This document shows positions 9,601-18,943 of a DNA stretch of 64,000 nt, in pieces; within the stretch, counting starts at the first letter, position 1; every line of letters begins with the position of its first letter. Where the stretch lies: NCBI RefSeq assembly GCF_001266615.1, contig NZ_LGHZ01000032.1, positions 1-64,000 on the forward strand, written 5' to 3'. A program made the translations under genes and the position numbers. The notes beneath the pieces were generated by a model. That model had not been told where the DNA came from and made no database searches. It saw only the letters and a program-made list of their open reading frames with translations. The DNA comes from Kluyvera genomosp. 1. Its GTDB lineage: Bacteria; Pseudomonadota; Gammaproteobacteria; Enterobacterales; Enterobacteriaceae.

Positions 9601-10541
9601 TGGTCGCTGGCGCTTTCAGTGAACTGTTGGGCTGTGAAATTAATGATATCGATGCCGACTTCTTCGCCCTTGGTGGCCATTCGCTGCTGGCGATGCGGCT
9701 GGCGGCGATGCTGAGCCGCAGCGTGGGCCGTCAGGTCACGCCGGGGCAGGTGATGGTGTCATCGACGGTGGGCAAACTTAGCGCGCTGCTGGAGGCGAAT
9801 GACGATGAGCTCGCGCAGCGCTTGGGCTATGAGCCGCTGCTGCCGCTGCGTACCGGGACGGGACCGACGCTGTTCTGTTTCCATCCGGCGTCCGGTTTTG
9901 CCTGGCAGTTCAGCGTGCTGTCGCGCTACCTATCGCCGCGTTGGTCAATTACCGGTATTCAGTCGCCGCGTCCGCAGGGGCCGATGCAAACAGCCGCTAC
10001 TTTGGATGAAGTTTGCGAGCACCATCTGGCCACGCTACGCCAGCAGCAGCCTCACGGGCCGTATTATCTGCTGGGCTACTCGCTGGGCGGTACGCTGGCA
10101 CAGGGAATTGCCGCGCGTCTGCGTCAGCAGGGCGAAGACGTGGCGTTCCTCGGGCTGTTGGATACCTGGCCGCCGGAAACGCAAAACTGGGCGGAAAAAG
10201 AGGCCAACGGTCTCGATCCAGCCGTGTTAGCTGAGATTGACCGCGAACGTGAAGCGTTCCTCGCCGCGCAGCAGGGGCAGGCTTCCAGCGAGCTATTTAC
10301 CGCGATTGAAGGCAATTACGCCGATGCGGTACGCCTGCTCACTACCGCCCACAGTGCGCAGTTTGACGGTAAGGCCACGCTGTTTGTGGCGGAGAAAACC
10401 CGTCAGGCCGATCCGCAAGTAGCCTGGGGGCCGTGGGTGGGAGAACTGGAGGTTTACAGCCAGAACTGCGCGCACGTGGATATCATTACGCCAGCGGCAT
10501 TTGAAGCGATTGGTCCGGTGATTCGTGAGATTCTGGGGTAG
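6678..10541 (+). CDS. entF: Enterobactin non-ribosomal peptide synthetase EntF
   Basis: EntF activates serine, condenses it with 2,3-dihydroxybenzoate delivered on EntB, and cyclises three units into enterobactin. The 1287-residue protein shows condensation, adenylation, carrier and thioesterase domains in order. The condensation motif HHLLVDG is near residue 137 and the adenylation motif FTSGSTGRPKG near 598. The carrier motif LGGHSLL has its phosphopantetheine Ser near 1000, and the thioesterase motif GYSLGG its nucleophile Ser near 1134. A longer frame opens at 6606, but the ATG at 6678 overlaps the ybdZ stop and matches the E. coli N-terminus. The length is close to E. coli EntF (1293). 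The carrier Ser is the target of EntD. Confidence 0.97.
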   Translation: MSARLPLIAAQPGIWMAEALSTLPNAWSVAHYVELKGDIDGELLARAIAAGMMQADTLRMRFAQDNGDIWQWVDESAVIAEPPIFDLRHQVEPQQAAIAQMQADLAQNSRVDSGNPLFCHQLLRGGDNHWFWYQRYHHLLVDGFSFPAITRQISLIYQAWQKGDATPESVFTPFAEVVEEYQRYRDSEACQRDKAFWAEQRRALPSPASLSPAPLPGRAESTAIWRLKLNADRRAFSRLSAAGPQCQPADLALALAALWLGRLCGRSEYAAGFIFMRRMGSAALTATGPVLNVLPLAVTLNGQETLADLATRLSGQLKKMRRHQRYDAEQIVRDAGKAAGDEALFGPVFNVKMFDYRLGFDDVDFTTHTLATGPVNDLELALFPDENGGLSLEILANQQRYDKATLQQHIARLSAILQQFADNPALRCADAELVSQAEYQRLAQINATEKTLPSATLSSLVAEQARKTPDAVALVDAQYRFTYREMRQQVIALANVLRQRGVKPGDSVAVALPRSVFLTLALHAIVEAGAAWLPLDTGYPDDRLQMMLEDARPSLLITADDQLHRFPNIESLCLNAPLPAGDALPLKLAKPEQTAYIIFTSGSTGRPKGVMVGHEAIVNRLLWMQDHYPLTADDVVAQKTPCSFDVSVWEFWWPFITGASLVMAEPEAHRDPLAMQQFFAEYSVTTTHFVPSMLAAFVASLTPETADCCRSLKQVFCSGEALPTGLCREWEILTHVPLHNLYGPTEAAVDVSWYPAYGEALSAVTGNSVPIGFPVWNTGLRILDAMMRPVPFGVAGDLYLTGIQLAQGYLGRPDLTASRFIADPFAPGERMYRTGDVARWLDNGAVEYLGRSDDQLKIRGQRIELGEIDRVMQSLPGVEQAVTHACVINQAAATGGDARQLVGYVVSASGLPLETDALLARLREQLPPHMVPVVILQLSVLPLSANGKLDRKALPLPSLTQKTAGRAPQSATETLVAGAFSELLGCEINDIDADFFALGGHSLLAMRLAAMLSRSVGRQVTPGQVMVSSTVGKLSALLEANDDELAQRLGYEPLLPLRTGTGPTLFCFHPASGFAWQFSVLSRYLSPRWSITGIQSPRPQGPMQTAATLDEVCEHHLATLRQQQPHGPYYLLGYSLGGTLAQGIAARLRQQGEDVAFLGLLDTWPPETQNWAEKEANGLDPAVLAEIDREREAFLAAQQGQASSELFTAIEGNYADAVRLLTTAHSAQFDGKATLFVAEKTRQADPQVAWGPWVGELEVYSQNCAHVDIITPAAFEAIGPVIREILG

Positions 10542-10595
10542 GTGAGTTGTAGTCAGTCGGGGAGGGGATGGACGTACTTTGCGTACGTGCAGAAA

Positions 10596-10632
10596 CCCTC
10601 ACCCCAACCCTCTCCCTTAAAAAGGGAGAGGG
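10596..10632. repeat. CCCTCTCCC-type palindrome after entF (copy 1)
   Basis: CCCTCTCCCTT (10608-10618) and AAGGGAGAGGG (10622-10632) form an 11-bp stem with a 3-nt loop, preceded by a CCCTCACCCCAA arm. It lies between the convergent genes entF and fepC. Copy 2 (10674-10709) carries the same arm in reverse, so the two units can also pair with each other. A separate small hairpin, ACGTAC/GTACGT, lies at 10572-10588. The region probably ends both transcripts. Confidence 0.7.
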
Positions 10633-10673
10633 GGCAGACTGAGTCTGAACTTTACAATTGGCACCGTACGGTT

Positions 10674-10709
10674 CCCTCGCCCCTTTGGGGAGAGGGTTAG
10701 GGTGAGGGG
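10674..10709. repeat. CCCTCTCCC-type palindrome after entF (copy 2, inverted)
   Basis: This unit reads CCCTCGCCCC, TTT, GGGGAGAGGG and then TTAGGGTGAGGGG. It is the reverse complement, with a few changes, of the unit at 10596-10632. It sits at the fepC 3' end in the position where E. coli K-12 carries fepE. Confidence 0.65.
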
Positions 10710-10729
10710 GATTCGCAGATTATCAAACC

Positions 10730-11524
10730 TCAGCGCCGTCCAAGCGGCACCACCAGCGGCGTATGTGCCACGGGATCATCAATAATCATGCAACGCAGCC
10801 CGTACACCGCTTCAATCAGCTCTGGCGTCACGATCTCCTTTGGCGCACCTTCGGCCACAATTTTCCCCTCACGCAGCGCAATTAAATGCGTCGCATAGCG
10901 GCAGGCCTGGTTTAAATCGTGCAGCACGGCGGCGAGCGTGAAGCCACGCTCGCGGTTCAGCTCGCTTAACAGTTCCAGCAGGTCTATCTGATGGCTGATA
11001 TCCAGCCACGTCGTCGGCTCGTCAAGCAGCATAATCGAGGTGTCCTGCGCCAGCACCATCGCAATCCACGCTCGCTGTCGCTGTCCGCCGGAGAGCGTAT
11101 CCACGCTTTGGCTAGCCAGATTAACAATCCCGGTGGCCTGCATGGCGTTTTGCACGGCATCTTCATCTTCTTGCCGCCAGCGGCTAAACAGCGGCTGGTG
11201 TGGGTAGCGACCGCGCGCCACCAATTCCTGCACCGAAATATCGCCCGGCGTAGTGGCGTTTTGCGCCAGCAGGCCGATACGGCGTGCGACTTCTTTGCTT
11301 GCGTAGTGCTGGATCTCTTCGCCATCAAGGTAGACGTGACCCTTCGTCGGCGTCATCAAACGGCTGAGCGTGCGCAGCAGCGTCGATTTTCCGCAGCCGT
11401 TGGGGCCGATAATCGCGGTGAAATGGCCATCCGGGATGGTGACGTTCAACGACTCGGCAATGGTTTTTTTACCGTAGGCGAGGGTTAACTGGTCGCCGCG
11501 CAAACGGGCTACATTGTCGGTCAT
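10730..11524 (-). CDS. fepC: Ferric enterobactin ABC transporter ATP-binding protein FepC
   Basis: FepC is the cytoplasmic ATPase that powers import of ferric enterobactin through FepD-FepG. In the 264-residue protein, Walker A is GPNGCGKST (40-48), the ABC signature is LSGGQRQR (from 144), and Walker B is IMLLDEP with Asp-Glu at 168-169. A longer in-frame extension exists. The ATG at 11524 overlaps the fepG stop by 4 bases and matches the E. coli start (MT...). It is the last gene of the fepD-fepG-fepC operon. The usual neighbour fepE is absent. Confidence 0.96.
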   Translation of the reverse strand: MTDNVARLRGDQLTLAYGKKTIAESLNVTIPDGHFTAIIGPNGCGKSTLLRTLSRLMTPTKGHVYLDGEEIQHYASKEVARRIGLLAQNATTPGDISVQELVARGRYPHQPLFSRWRQEDEDAVQNAMQATGIVNLASQSVDTLSGGQRQRAWIAMVLAQDTSIMLLDEPTTWLDISHQIDLLELLSELNRERGFTLAAVLHDLNQACRYATHLIALREGKIVAEGAPKEIVTPELIEAVYGLRCMIIDDPVAHTPLVVPLGRR

Positions 11525-12513
11525 TTTTTGCGAGACTCCTGAATAAGCAACACGATGAGGTAGATACCACCAAGGCTGACGGTCACCACGCCCACCGGAA
11601 GTTGATAAGGCAAGAACAGCTGCTGGGCGCAGAAATCGGCGGCGGCCAGCAGTACCGCACCGCACAGCGCCGCCTGGGTGAGTCCCCAGCGGGCGGTGCC
11701 GCTAAGACGGTGGGCGATGTGTGGCGCAACCAGCGCGATAAATGAGATAGGCCCGGCCAGCGCGGTGGCGGCGGCGGTGAGTACCACGGCAATCAACATT
11801 AACAGCAGACGAGAATACTCCACGCGCACGCCCAGCGCGCAGGCGCTGTCGTCGCCCATTTCCAACAATCGCAGGCGGCGCACCAGCAGCGCCGAGCAGA
11901 TCAGGGCGACTCCCATCAGCGGCGCGGCGGGCCAGATTTTCGCCCAGGTTAGCCCGTTGAGCGAGCCGGAGAACCACAGCCCGGCGGAAACCGCGGTTTC
12001 TAGCGATGCCCGCAGCAGCAGCCAGGTGTTGAAGGCCATCAGCATCGCCCGGATACCAATGCCGATAATAATCAGCCGGAAGGTGTCGATGCCGTTGCGC
12101 CATGCCAGCGCCCACACCAGCAGCGAAGTCACAATGCCCCCGGCCATCGCGGCCAGCGTAATGGTGGTGAGATTCTGGCCGAAGAAAACCATCGCCACCA
12201 GGACGCCGCTCCATGCGCCGGTGTTGAAGCCCATCACGTCCGGGCTGCCCAGCGGGTTACGCATTAGCGACTGGAAAATCGCGCCGCTAACACCGAGCGC
12301 GGCACCAATCAGCAGCGCCATCAGCACCCGTGGCAAACGCCACTCGGTAACCACCATGGTGATGGCGCGCGGCGCATCGCCAAAGAGAGCCGCGAAAACT
12401 TGCGACAGCTCCAGCGTGACCGCACCGCTACGCAAACTCAACATCGTGAGCAGCAAGCAGGCGATGACCAGCAGGAGACAGCTGACAATCAGGCGGCGGG
12501 AAGGGGAGATCAT
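11521..12513 (-). CDS. fepG: Ferric enterobactin ABC transporter permease FepG
   Basis: FepG is an inner-membrane permease of the FecCD/BtuC type, 330 residues with about nine or ten hydrophobic segments. It contains the family segments WRLPRVLMALLIGAALGVSG near residue 55 and RNPLGSPDVMGFN near 90, and GPISFIALVAPHIAHRL near 255. It pairs with FepD to form the channel for ferric enterobactin received from FepB. It overlaps fepC and fepD by 4 bases on each side, indicating tight translational coupling. Confidence 0.96.
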   Translation of the reverse strand: MISPSRRLIVSCLLLVIACLLLTMLSLRSGAVTLELSQVFAALFGDAPRAITMVVTEWRLPRVLMALLIGAALGVSGAIFQSLMRNPLGSPDVMGFNTGAWSGVLVAMVFFGQNLTTITLAAMAGGIVTSLLVWALAWRNGIDTFRLIIIGIGIRAMLMAFNTWLLLRASLETAVSAGLWFSGSLNGLTWAKIWPAAPLMGVALICSALLVRRLRLLEMGDDSACALGVRVEYSRLLLMLIAVVLTAAATALAGPISFIALVAPHIAHRLSGTARWGLTQAALCGAVLLAAADFCAQQLFLPYQLPVGVVTVSLGGIYLIVLLIQESRKK

Positions 12514-13517
12514 CGACCACCTCCATTCGCCTTACGACGAACAAGGAAAATCAGCACCGGCGCGCCGATAAAGGCGCTGACCACCGACACGCGCAGCTCA
12601 CCAGGCACCAGCAGGCGACCGATAATATCGGCGAACAGCAACAAAGACGGGGTGGCTAGCAGGGTAACAGGCAGCGACCAGCGATGGTCGGCACCCACCA
12701 ACCAGCGGGCGATATGCGGCATCATCAGGCCAATAAAGGCGATAGGGCCGACCACCGAAGTGGCACTGGCGCACAGGATCGTAATCACCAGTAGCCCGGT
12801 GATTTGCGTACGTGCCACTTTGCTGCCCAGCGCGGTAGCGGTATCGGTGCCCAGGCTCAGACTATTGAGCGAGCGGCTCATCATCAGCGCCACAACGCCT
12901 GCAATCAGTACGGGAATAAGCACCGTTTTCAGGGTTTGCAGGGTGCGAATATCCAGCGAACCGGCCTGCCAGAAACGCAGCTGATCGTAAACATCGGGGT
13001 TGAGCAGGGCGATACCGTTGGAAAAACCTTCCAGTACCGCCGCCAGCGCCACGCCCGCCAGCGTTAAGCGGACCGGGCTGAGTTGGCCTCCGCCCGCGCT
13101 ACCGGTGAAGGCGACGATGAGTGAAGCGGCTAACGCACCGCAAAAGGCCATTGCCAGCTGCTCCTGTGGCGAAGAGATCCCGAGCAGCGCCGCGCCGAGA
13201 ACGATAGCAAAACTAGCACCGGCATTTACGCCGAGAATGCCCGGGTCGGCAAGGGGGTTACGCGTGAGGGTTTGCATCAGTGCGCCGGCCAGGCCTAGGG
13301 CGCCACCGGCGAGCAACCCGGCCAGGGTGCGCGGCAGACGGGCGTCGAGCACGATAATGCAGTCAGCGCTTTGACAGGTGCCGCTGAGAGCATCAACGAC
13401 GACGGAAATGGGTAGTGGTCTGGCGCCAATTAATAAGCTGAGCGTAACGGCGAGAAACAGCAGTATCAACAAACCGGGCAGCGTGATGGCGCGCAGCACG
13501 GGGGTGGAAAACGACAT
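12510..13517 (-). CDS. fepD: Ferric enterobactin ABC transporter permease FepD
   Basis: FepD is the second FecCD-type permease, 335 residues. Motifs parallel FepG: ARLPRTLAGLLAGGALGLAG, RNPLADPGILGVN and GPIAFIGLMMPHIARWL. It begins the leftward fepD-fepG-fepC operon, just downstream of a near-consensus Fur box in the fepD-entS divergent promoter. The ATG at 13517 is the only convincing start, followed by a first membrane segment at about residues 10-30. Confidence 0.96.
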   Translation of the reverse strand: MSFSTPVLRAITLPGLLILLFLAVTLSLLIGARPLPISVVVDALSGTCQSADCIIVLDARLPRTLAGLLAGGALGLAGALMQTLTRNPLADPGILGVNAGASFAIVLGAALLGISSPQEQLAMAFCGALAASLIVAFTGSAGGGQLSPVRLTLAGVALAAVLEGFSNGIALLNPDVYDQLRFWQAGSLDIRTLQTLKTVLIPVLIAGVVALMMSRSLNSLSLGTDTATALGSKVARTQITGLLVITILCASATSVVGPIAFIGLMMPHIARWLVGADHRWSLPVTLLATPSLLLFADIIGRLLVPGELRVSVVSAFIGAPVLIFLVRRKANGGGR

Positions 13518-13534
13518 GGTGACATCCCTGATGT

Positions 13535-13553
13535 GATAATGATAGTGATTATC
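13535..13553. promoter_or_regulatory. Fur box, fepD-entS divergent promoter
   Basis: GATAATGATAGTGATTATC differs from the 19-bp Fur consensus GATAATGATAATCATTATC at only two positions, and a further TTATC follows at 13555. It lies 18 bases upstream of the fepD ATG and about 75 bases upstream of entS, so iron-loaded Fur should repress both directions. Confidence 0.9.
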
Positions 13554-13626
13554 GTTATCTATCTTATTCGTTTATGGTAGCATGAGCGCCCTTGGAAAGG
13601 GTATGAAAAAAATACAAGGCCTTGTA

Positions 13627-14871
13627 ATGAACCGACAATCCCGGCTCCTTGATCTGAGCCTGCTCAAAACGCATCCGGCTTTCCGCGCCGTCTTTATCGC
13701 TCGCTTTATCTCCATTCTTTCACTGGGTCTGCTCGGCGTTGCTGTGCCGGTTCAAATCCAAATGATGACCCATTCGACCTGGCAAGTCGGGCTGTCGGTG
13801 ACGTTGACCGGCGGGGCGATGTTCGTCGGCCTGATGGTTGGCGGCGTGCTGGCAGACCGCTACGAGCGCCGTAAGCTGATTCTGCTGGCGCGCGGCACCT
13901 GCGGCGTGGGTTTTATTGGCCTGTGGCTCAATGCGCTACTGCCTGAACCCTCTCTGGTGGCGATCTATCTGCTGGGACTGTGGGACGGTTTCTTTGCCTC
14001 GCTGGGCGTGACCGCGCTACTGGCAGCGACACCGGCGCTGGTTGGGCGTGAAAACCTGATGCAGGCGGGAGCAATCACCATGCTGACGGTGCGCCTGGGT
14101 TCGGTGATCTCGCCGATGGTTGGCGGCCTGTTGCTGGCCTCTGGCGGCGTGTCATGGAACTACCTGCTGGCGGCGCTCGGGACCTTTATCACTACCCTGA
14201 CGCTACTGCGTTTACCGCAGCTACCGCCACCACCGCAGCCGCGCGAACACCCGCTGAAATCGCTGGTGGCCGGTTTTCGGTTCCTGCTCGGCAGCCCGCT
14301 GATTGGCGGTATTGCGCTGCTGGGCGCGCTGGTCACGATGGCCAGTGCGGTACGCGTACTCTATCCAGCGCTGGCACAAGGCTGGCAAATGTCGGCATCG
14401 CAGATTGGCCTGCTGTATGCGGCCATTCCCCTTGGGGCGGCCTTTGGCGCGTTGACCAGCGGACGGCTGGCACAAAATGAGCGTCCGGGCTGGATTATGC
14501 TGCTGGCAACCGTCGGCGCCTTTGTTGCCATTGGGCTGTTTGCCATGATGCCGCACTGGGCGCTTGCCATGATGTGTCTGGCCCTGTTCGGCTGGCTCAG
14601 CGCTATCAGCTCGCTGCTGCAATACACTCTGATTCAAACGCAAACGCCAGAGGCGATGCTGGGGCGGATTAACGGTCTGTGGACCGCGCAGAACGTCACC
14701 GGTGATGCCATCGGGGCGGCGCTGTTAGGTGGGCTGGGCGCAATATTGACTCCGGTAGCCTCAGCCAGCGTCAGCGGTTGGGGGCTGGCGATTGTCGGTG
14801 GGATTTTACTGCTGTTACTGGGGGAGCTGCGCCGATTCAGACGTGAAATGCCGGCGTCGGCAGAAGTCTAA
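13627..14871 (+). CDS. entS: Enterobactin exporter EntS (MFS)
   Basis: This 12-segment major facilitator exports newly made enterobactin across the inner membrane. The 414-residue sequence carries the MFS motif [12 protein letters not shown] after the second helix and the conserved [20 protein letters not shown] start region. The ATG at 13627 matches the E. coli N-terminus ([17 protein letters not shown]). In-frame ATGs at 13582 and 13603 would add 15 or 8 residues and are closer to the Fur box, so they are less likely. Divergent from fepD; convergent with fepB across a REP-like hairpin. Confidence 0.95.
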   Translation: MNRQSRLLDLSLLKTHPAFRAVFIARFISILSLGLLGVAVPVQIQMMTHSTWQVGLSVTLTGGAMFVGLMVGGVLADRYERRKLILLARGTCGVGFIGLWLNALLPEPSLVAIYLLGLWDGFFASLGVTALLAATPALVGRENLMQAGAITMLTVRLGSVISPMVGGLLLASGGVSWNYLLAALGTFITTLTLLRLPQLPPPPQPREHPLKSLVAGFRFLLGSPLIGGIALLGALVTMASAVRVLYPALAQGWQMSASQIGLLYAAIPLGAAFGALTSGRLAQNERPGWIMLLATVGAFVAIGLFAMMPHWALAMMCLALFGWLSAISSLLQYTLIQTQTPEAMLGRINGLWTAQNVTGDAIGAALLGGLGAILTPVASASVSGWGLAIVGGILLLLLGELRRFRREMPASAEV

Positions 14872-14882
14872 TCGCGAGGTCC

Positions 14883-14916
14883 GTATCCGGCGTGCACGGG
14901 CGTGCGAGCCGGATAC
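14883..14916. terminator. REP-like hairpin between entS and fepB
   Basis: GTATCCGGC (14883-14891) and GCCGGATAC (14908-14916) form a 9-bp stem between the convergent genes entS and fepB. The GCCGGAT core resembles enterobacterial REP elements. No T-tract follows. It probably protects or ends both transcripts. Confidence 0.55.
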
Positions 14917-14930
14917 GTCATCAAGCAGGC

Positions 14931-15929
14931 TTAGCCAAATAGCGCCGACAGACGTTCTAACACGCGGGTCGCGCTGTAGTAATCCAGACGGAACGTTTCG
15001 GTGCCCAGCGCGTAAACGTGCTTATTCTTCACTGCGGTAAGATGCGCCAGCAGCGGGTTGGCATAGATCGCATCAACATCTTTCTGGTCACCAGCAAACA
15101 GGAACAGGCTTTCGCCGTTCAGGCCAGTCGCCAGATTTTCACCACCAAGCTGGATGATGTCATGGCGCTTGCCCTGGCTCTGGCTAGCGTGTAGCCCTGC
15201 GGGCAGAGTGGCCTGGGTGAAGCCAAGCTGCTGGAGGAACTGTCCTTGGGCGGATTCGCTGGTCCACAGATTTGCGCTGTGCGCAGCGGCGGTGTAAACC
15301 AACGCGCTCACCGGCTGCGGTGGCAGTTTAATTTGCTGTTTCACCGTTGCCAGCTGCTTGTCAAAAGCGGCAATACGCTCGGCGGCCTGTTTCTCCTGGC
15401 CGGTCATCTGCCCAAGCTGGGTGAGCAGTGCCTGCCAGCTTTTATCATCGTAGTTGACGATGAGCGTTGGGGCGATGGTGGAGAGCTGGTCGTACAGCGC
15501 CAGCGCGGAGTCACCGCCAGTGGCGCTAATTAAAATCAGATCCGGCATTTGCGCGGCGACGGCTTCAGCACTGGGTTCGCCGATATACAGGCGAGCCAGC
15601 TTGCGCGCTTTGGCCACATCGCCCCATTGGCGCAGGAAGCCCTGATCGTCGGCGACACGGTTATTTGGCGTAGTCGCCCCGCTGGCGACTACCGGTGCGT
15701 CGATGGCCAGCAGTGAGCCGGTCAGGGTCACGCTGGTGGAGACGATGCGGGTCGGTTTATGTTCCAGCGTGTGTACGCCGTGGCTGTCGGTAATCTGACG
15801 CGGCCAATCTGCTGCGTGAGCTGAGGATAATCCCAAAACGCTAAAGCCTGCGAGGAGTGCGGCGGTACGCCACAGGGCGGTGAAGTTCACGGAGACAAGT
15901 CCTGGTTGTTGTTGGTTAATGCTTCTCAT
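14931..15929 (-). CDS. fepB: Ferric enterobactin periplasmic binding protein FepB
   Basis: FepB captures ferric enterobactin in the periplasm and delivers it to FepDGC. It is a class III substrate-binding protein: [19 protein letters not shown] begins the N-terminal lobe and [13 protein letters not shown] is near the C-terminus. A signal peptide ends near AHA-ADW. The ATG at 15929 gives 332 residues. The GTG at 15890 has a better-placed AGGA and would give a length closer to E. coli FepB (318), so the true start is uncertain. Divergent from entC with a shared Fur-box-like region. Confidence 0.93.
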   Translation of the reverse strand: MRSINQQQPGLVSVNFTALWRTAALLAGFSVLGLSSAHAADWPRQITDSHGVHTLEHKPTRIVSTSVTLTGSLLAIDAPVVASGATTPNNRVADDQGFLRQWGDVAKARKLARLYIGEPSAEAVAAQMPDLILISATGGDSALALYDQLSTIAPTLIVNYDDKSWQALLTQLGQMTGQEKQAAERIAAFDKQLATVKQQIKLPPQPVSALVYTAAAHSANLWTSESAQGQFLQQLGFTQATLPAGLHASQSQGKRHDIIQLGGENLATGLNGESLFLFAGDQKDVDAIYANPLLAHLTAVKNKHVYALGTETFRLDYYSATRVLERLSALFG

Positions 15930-16075
15930 TTTCAACTATTGACCCATCCTGATGCAAGCGCTCTGCGCGCGAAGGTGGAGAACAACATCGGGCATACGAC
16001 GTTGCTATTAAGCACAAGATGCTGCTTTGTCCTGTTGACATACGAGGCGTTTACTTTTAGGTTACCGAACCAAAA

Positions 16076-16101
16076 TATAAATGATAATTATTCGTAATAT
16101 C
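16076..16101. promoter_or_regulatory. Fur-box-like operator, fepB-entC divergent promoter
   Basis: TAAATGATAATTATTCGTAA (within 16078-16097) contains overlapping GATAAT-like hexamers (TGATAAT, TTATTC, TAATATC). It lies 23-48 bases upstream of entC and about 150 bases upstream of fepB. In E. coli this divergent promoter is Fur-repressed. Confidence 0.7.
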
Positions 16102-16123
16102 TTTATCGTTTTTGGAGGATGAT

Positions 16124-17305
16124 ATGGAAACGTCACTGGCTGCGGAAACGCAACAACAGCAGGATCAGGCCACGATCGCGGCCGACAACTTTTTCTTTAT
16201 GTCGCCGTTTCGCAGTTTTACGACATCTGGCTGCTTTACGCGTTTTACCTGCCCAGCAGAAGGGGGCGATAACCCAGACAGCGCTTTCCAGCAGGGGCTT
16301 GCATCGGCGTTTGCTGCCGCCAAAGCGGCCGGAATTGAAAACCCAGTGATGGTTGGCGCAATCCCCTTCGATACCCGCCAGCCTTCGGCACTGTTTATTC
16401 CCGAACGCTGCGAAACCTTTTCGCGGACCGCGAAACAGAAGTCGTCACGCTACAATGCCTCGCGTGAACCGATGGCGGTGACTGCGCGCCAGGAAATTCC
16501 CGAACACCCTGTATTCCTCGATATGGTTGCTCAGGCGGCTGCGCTGACGGCGACGCCGCAGGTCGATAAAGTCGTGCTCTCACGGCTGATTGATATTACC
16601 GCTGCGCAGACGCTGGACAGCGGTGCGCTGCTGGAGCGCCTGGTGGCACAAAACCCGGCGAGCTTTAATTTCCACGTGCCACTGCCCGATGGCGGCGTGC
16701 TGCTCGGCGCAAGCCCAGAGCTGCTGCTGCGCAAAGAGGGCGATCATTATAGCTCGCTGCCGCTGGCCGGTTCTGCGCGTCGCCAGCCGGATGACGTACT
16801 GGACCGTGAAGCGGGTAACCGCCTGCTGGCCTCGGAAAAAGACCGTCACGAGCATGAGCTGGTGACGCAGTCGATGAAACAGACGCTGGCGCCTCGTAGC
16901 CTGCAGCTGTCATTGCCGCAAACGCCGCAGTTGGTCAACACGCCAACCCTATGGCATCTCGCGACGCCGATTGAAGGCCAGGCCAAAGCCGAAGAGAACG
17001 CGCTGACCCTGGCTTGCCTGCTGCATCCCACGCCAGCGCTGAGCGGTTTCCCGCATCAGATTGCTAAACAGGTGATTGCTGAACTGGAGCCTTTTGAACG
17101 TGACCTGTTCGGCGGCATCGTCGGCTGGTGCGACAGCGAAGGCAACGGCGAGTGGGTGGTGACTATCCGCTGCGCACGGGTGAAGGATAACGGCGTGCGC
17201 CTGTTTGCTGGCGCGGGCATTGTCCCTGCATCATCACCTGAGTCCGAGTGGCGTGAAACTGGCGTCAAACTTTCTACCATGCTGAACGTATTTGGCCTGC
17301 ACTAG
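16124..17305 (+). CDS. entC: Isochorismate synthase EntC
   Basis: EntC converts chorismate to isochorismate, the committed step to 2,3-dihydroxybenzoate. The 393-residue protein has the chorismate-binding fold, with conserved [40 protein letters not shown] and [15 protein letters not shown] motifs that include the magnesium and substrate ligands. The ATG at 16124 is preceded by a strong GGAGG (16114-16118). An upstream in-frame ATG at 16112 overlaps that site and is rejected. First gene of the entCEBAH operon. Confidence 0.97.
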   Translation: METSLAAETQQQQDQATIAADNFFFMSPFRSFTTSGCFTRFTCPAEGGDNPDSAFQQGLASAFAAAKAAGIENPVMVGAIPFDTRQPSALFIPERCETFSRTAKQKSSRYNASREPMAVTARQEIPEHPVFLDMVAQAAALTATPQVDKVVLSRLIDITAAQTLDSGALLERLVAQNPASFNFHVPLPDGGVLLGASPELLLRKEGDHYSSLPLAGSARRQPDDVLDREAGNRLLASEKDRHEHELVTQSMKQTLAPRSLQLSLPQTPQLVNTPTLWHLATPIEGQAKAEENALTLACLLHPTPALSGFPHQIAKQVIAELEPFERDLFGGIVGWCDSEGNGEWVVTIRCARVKDNGVRLFAGAGIVPASSPESEWRETGVKLSTMLNVFGLH

Positions 17306-17320
17306 GAGCCTCACCCCATT

Positions 17321-18931
17321 ATGACCGTGGAATTTACCCGCTGGCCGGACGCGCTCGCGGCACGCTATCGCGAAAAAGGCTACTGGCAGGATCTGCCATT
17401 GACGGACATGCTGACTCGCCATGCGGACAGCGACGCGATAGCGGTGATTGATGGCGAGCGCCAGATAAGCTACCGCCAGTTAAACCAATCTGTTGATAAC
17501 CTTGCCGCCGCCCTGCAGCGTCAGGGGCTTAAGCGTGGCGAAACCGCACTGGTGCAGCTGGGCAATATTGCTGAGTTTTATACGACGCTGTTTGCGCTGC
17601 TGAAAATCGGTGTTGCACCGGTGAACGCGCTGTTTAGCCATCAACGTAGCGAGCTGAACGCCTACGCCGAACAAATTGCTCCGTCGGTACTGATTGCCGA
17701 TCGTGGTCATGCGCTGTTTGGTGACGATACGTACCTGAATACGTTCTGCGAACAGTTCCGTTCCGTGCGCGTAGTGTTGCTGCGTAACGGTGAAGGTGAA
17801 TACGCGCTGGAAGCCGCGATGGCGCATCCGGCTGACGATTTCATCCCGACGCCTACTGCCGCTGATGAAGTGGCCTTTTTTCAACTCTCGGGCGGCAGCA
17901 CCGGGACGCCGAAGCTTATTCCGCGTACCCACAATGATTATTACTACAGCATTCGCCGCAGTAACGAGGTGTGCCATTTTGATGCGCAAACGCGCTATCT
18001 GTGCGCGATCCCGTCGGCACACAACTACGCCATGAGCTCACCGGGCGCACTGGGCGTTTTCCTTGCTGAAGGGACCGTTGTACTGGCGGCCGATCCGAGC
18101 CCAACGCTGTGTTTCCCGTTGATTGAAAAGCATCAGGTCAACGTGGCGGCGCTGGTGCCTCCGGCGGTGAGCCTGTGGCTGCAGGCGATTACTGAGTGGG
18201 GCAGCAATGCCCAGCTTCGTTCACTGACGCTGTTACAGGTTGGCGGTGCGCGTCTGTCGGCAACGCTGGCGGCGCGCATTCCTGCCGAGATTGGCTGCCA
18301 GCTGCAGCAGGTGTTTGGCATGGCGGAAGGACTGGTGAACTACACGCGTCTTGACGACAGCCAGGAGAAAATCCTCAACACCCAGGGCTACCCGATGTGC
18401 CCGGATGATGAAGTGTGGGTGGCAGACGCCGAGGGTAATCCGCTGCCGCGAGGTGACGTTGGCCGGCTGATGACCCGAGGCCCCTACACTTTCCGTGGCT
18501 ACTATAAAAGTCCCCAACACAACGCCAATGCTTTTGATGCCGAGGGTTTTTACTGTTCCGGCGATCTGATCTCCATCGATGAAGATGGCTACATCACCGT
18601 GGAAGGGCGTGAGAAAGATCAGATCAACCGCGGCGGTGAGAAGATTGCCGCTGAAGAGATCGAAAACCTGTTACTGCGCCACGAGTCGGTGGTGTACGCG
18701 GCGCTGGTCAGTATGGAAGACACGCTGCTGGGCGAGAAAAGTTGTGCCTATCTGGTGGTGAAAGAGCCGCTGCGTGCCGTTCAGGTACGACGTTTCCTGC
18801 GTGAGCAGGGCGTGGCCGAATTTAAGCTGCCGGACAGAGTCGAGTGTGTGGATGAACTACCGCTGACCCACGTCGGTAAAGTGGATAAAAAACAATTACG
18901 TCAGTGGCTGGCAAGCCGCTCGCAGGGCTAA
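17321..18931 (+). CDS. entE: 2,3-dihydroxybenzoate-AMP ligase EntE
   Basis: EntE adenylates 2,3-dihydroxybenzoate and loads it onto the carrier domain of EntB. The 536-residue protein belongs to the acyl-adenylate-forming family: the phosphate loop [16 protein letters not shown] is near residue 190, the A5 motif [14 protein letters not shown] near 334, the hinge [19 protein letters not shown] near 425, and the C-terminal catalytic Lys lies in [14 protein letters not shown] in [13 protein letters not shown] is typical of aryl-acid-specific members. It follows entC by 15 bases. Confidence 0.97.
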   Translation: MTVEFTRWPDALAARYREKGYWQDLPLTDMLTRHADSDAIAVIDGERQISYRQLNQSVDNLAAALQRQGLKRGETALVQLGNIAEFYTTLFALLKIGVAPVNALFSHQRSELNAYAEQIAPSVLIADRGHALFGDDTYLNTFCEQFRSVRVVLLRNGEGEYALEAAMAHPADDFIPTPTAADEVAFFQLSGGSTGTPKLIPRTHNDYYYSIRRSNEVCHFDAQTRYLCAIPSAHNYAMSSPGALGVFLAEGTVVLAADPSPTLCFPLIEKHQVNVAALVPPAVSLWLQAITEWGSNAQLRSLTLLQVGGARLSATLAARIPAEIGCQLQQVFGMAEGLVNYTRLDDSQEKILNTQGYPMCPDDEVWVADAEGNPLPRGDVGRLMTRGPYTFRGYYKSPQHNANAFDAEGFYCSGDLISIDEDGYITVEGREKDQINRGGEKIAAEEIENLLLRHESVVYAALVSMEDTLLGEKSCAYLVVKEPLRAVQVRRFLREQGVAEFKLPDRVECVDELPLTHVGKVDKKQLRQWLASRSQG

Positions 18932-18943
18932 AGAGAGAATATT

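Noticed and set aside
11678-12571. 297-codon frame opposite fepG/fepD
   Set aside because: Antisense to highly conserved membrane permeases; arises from GC-rich codon structure and lacks a ribosome site.
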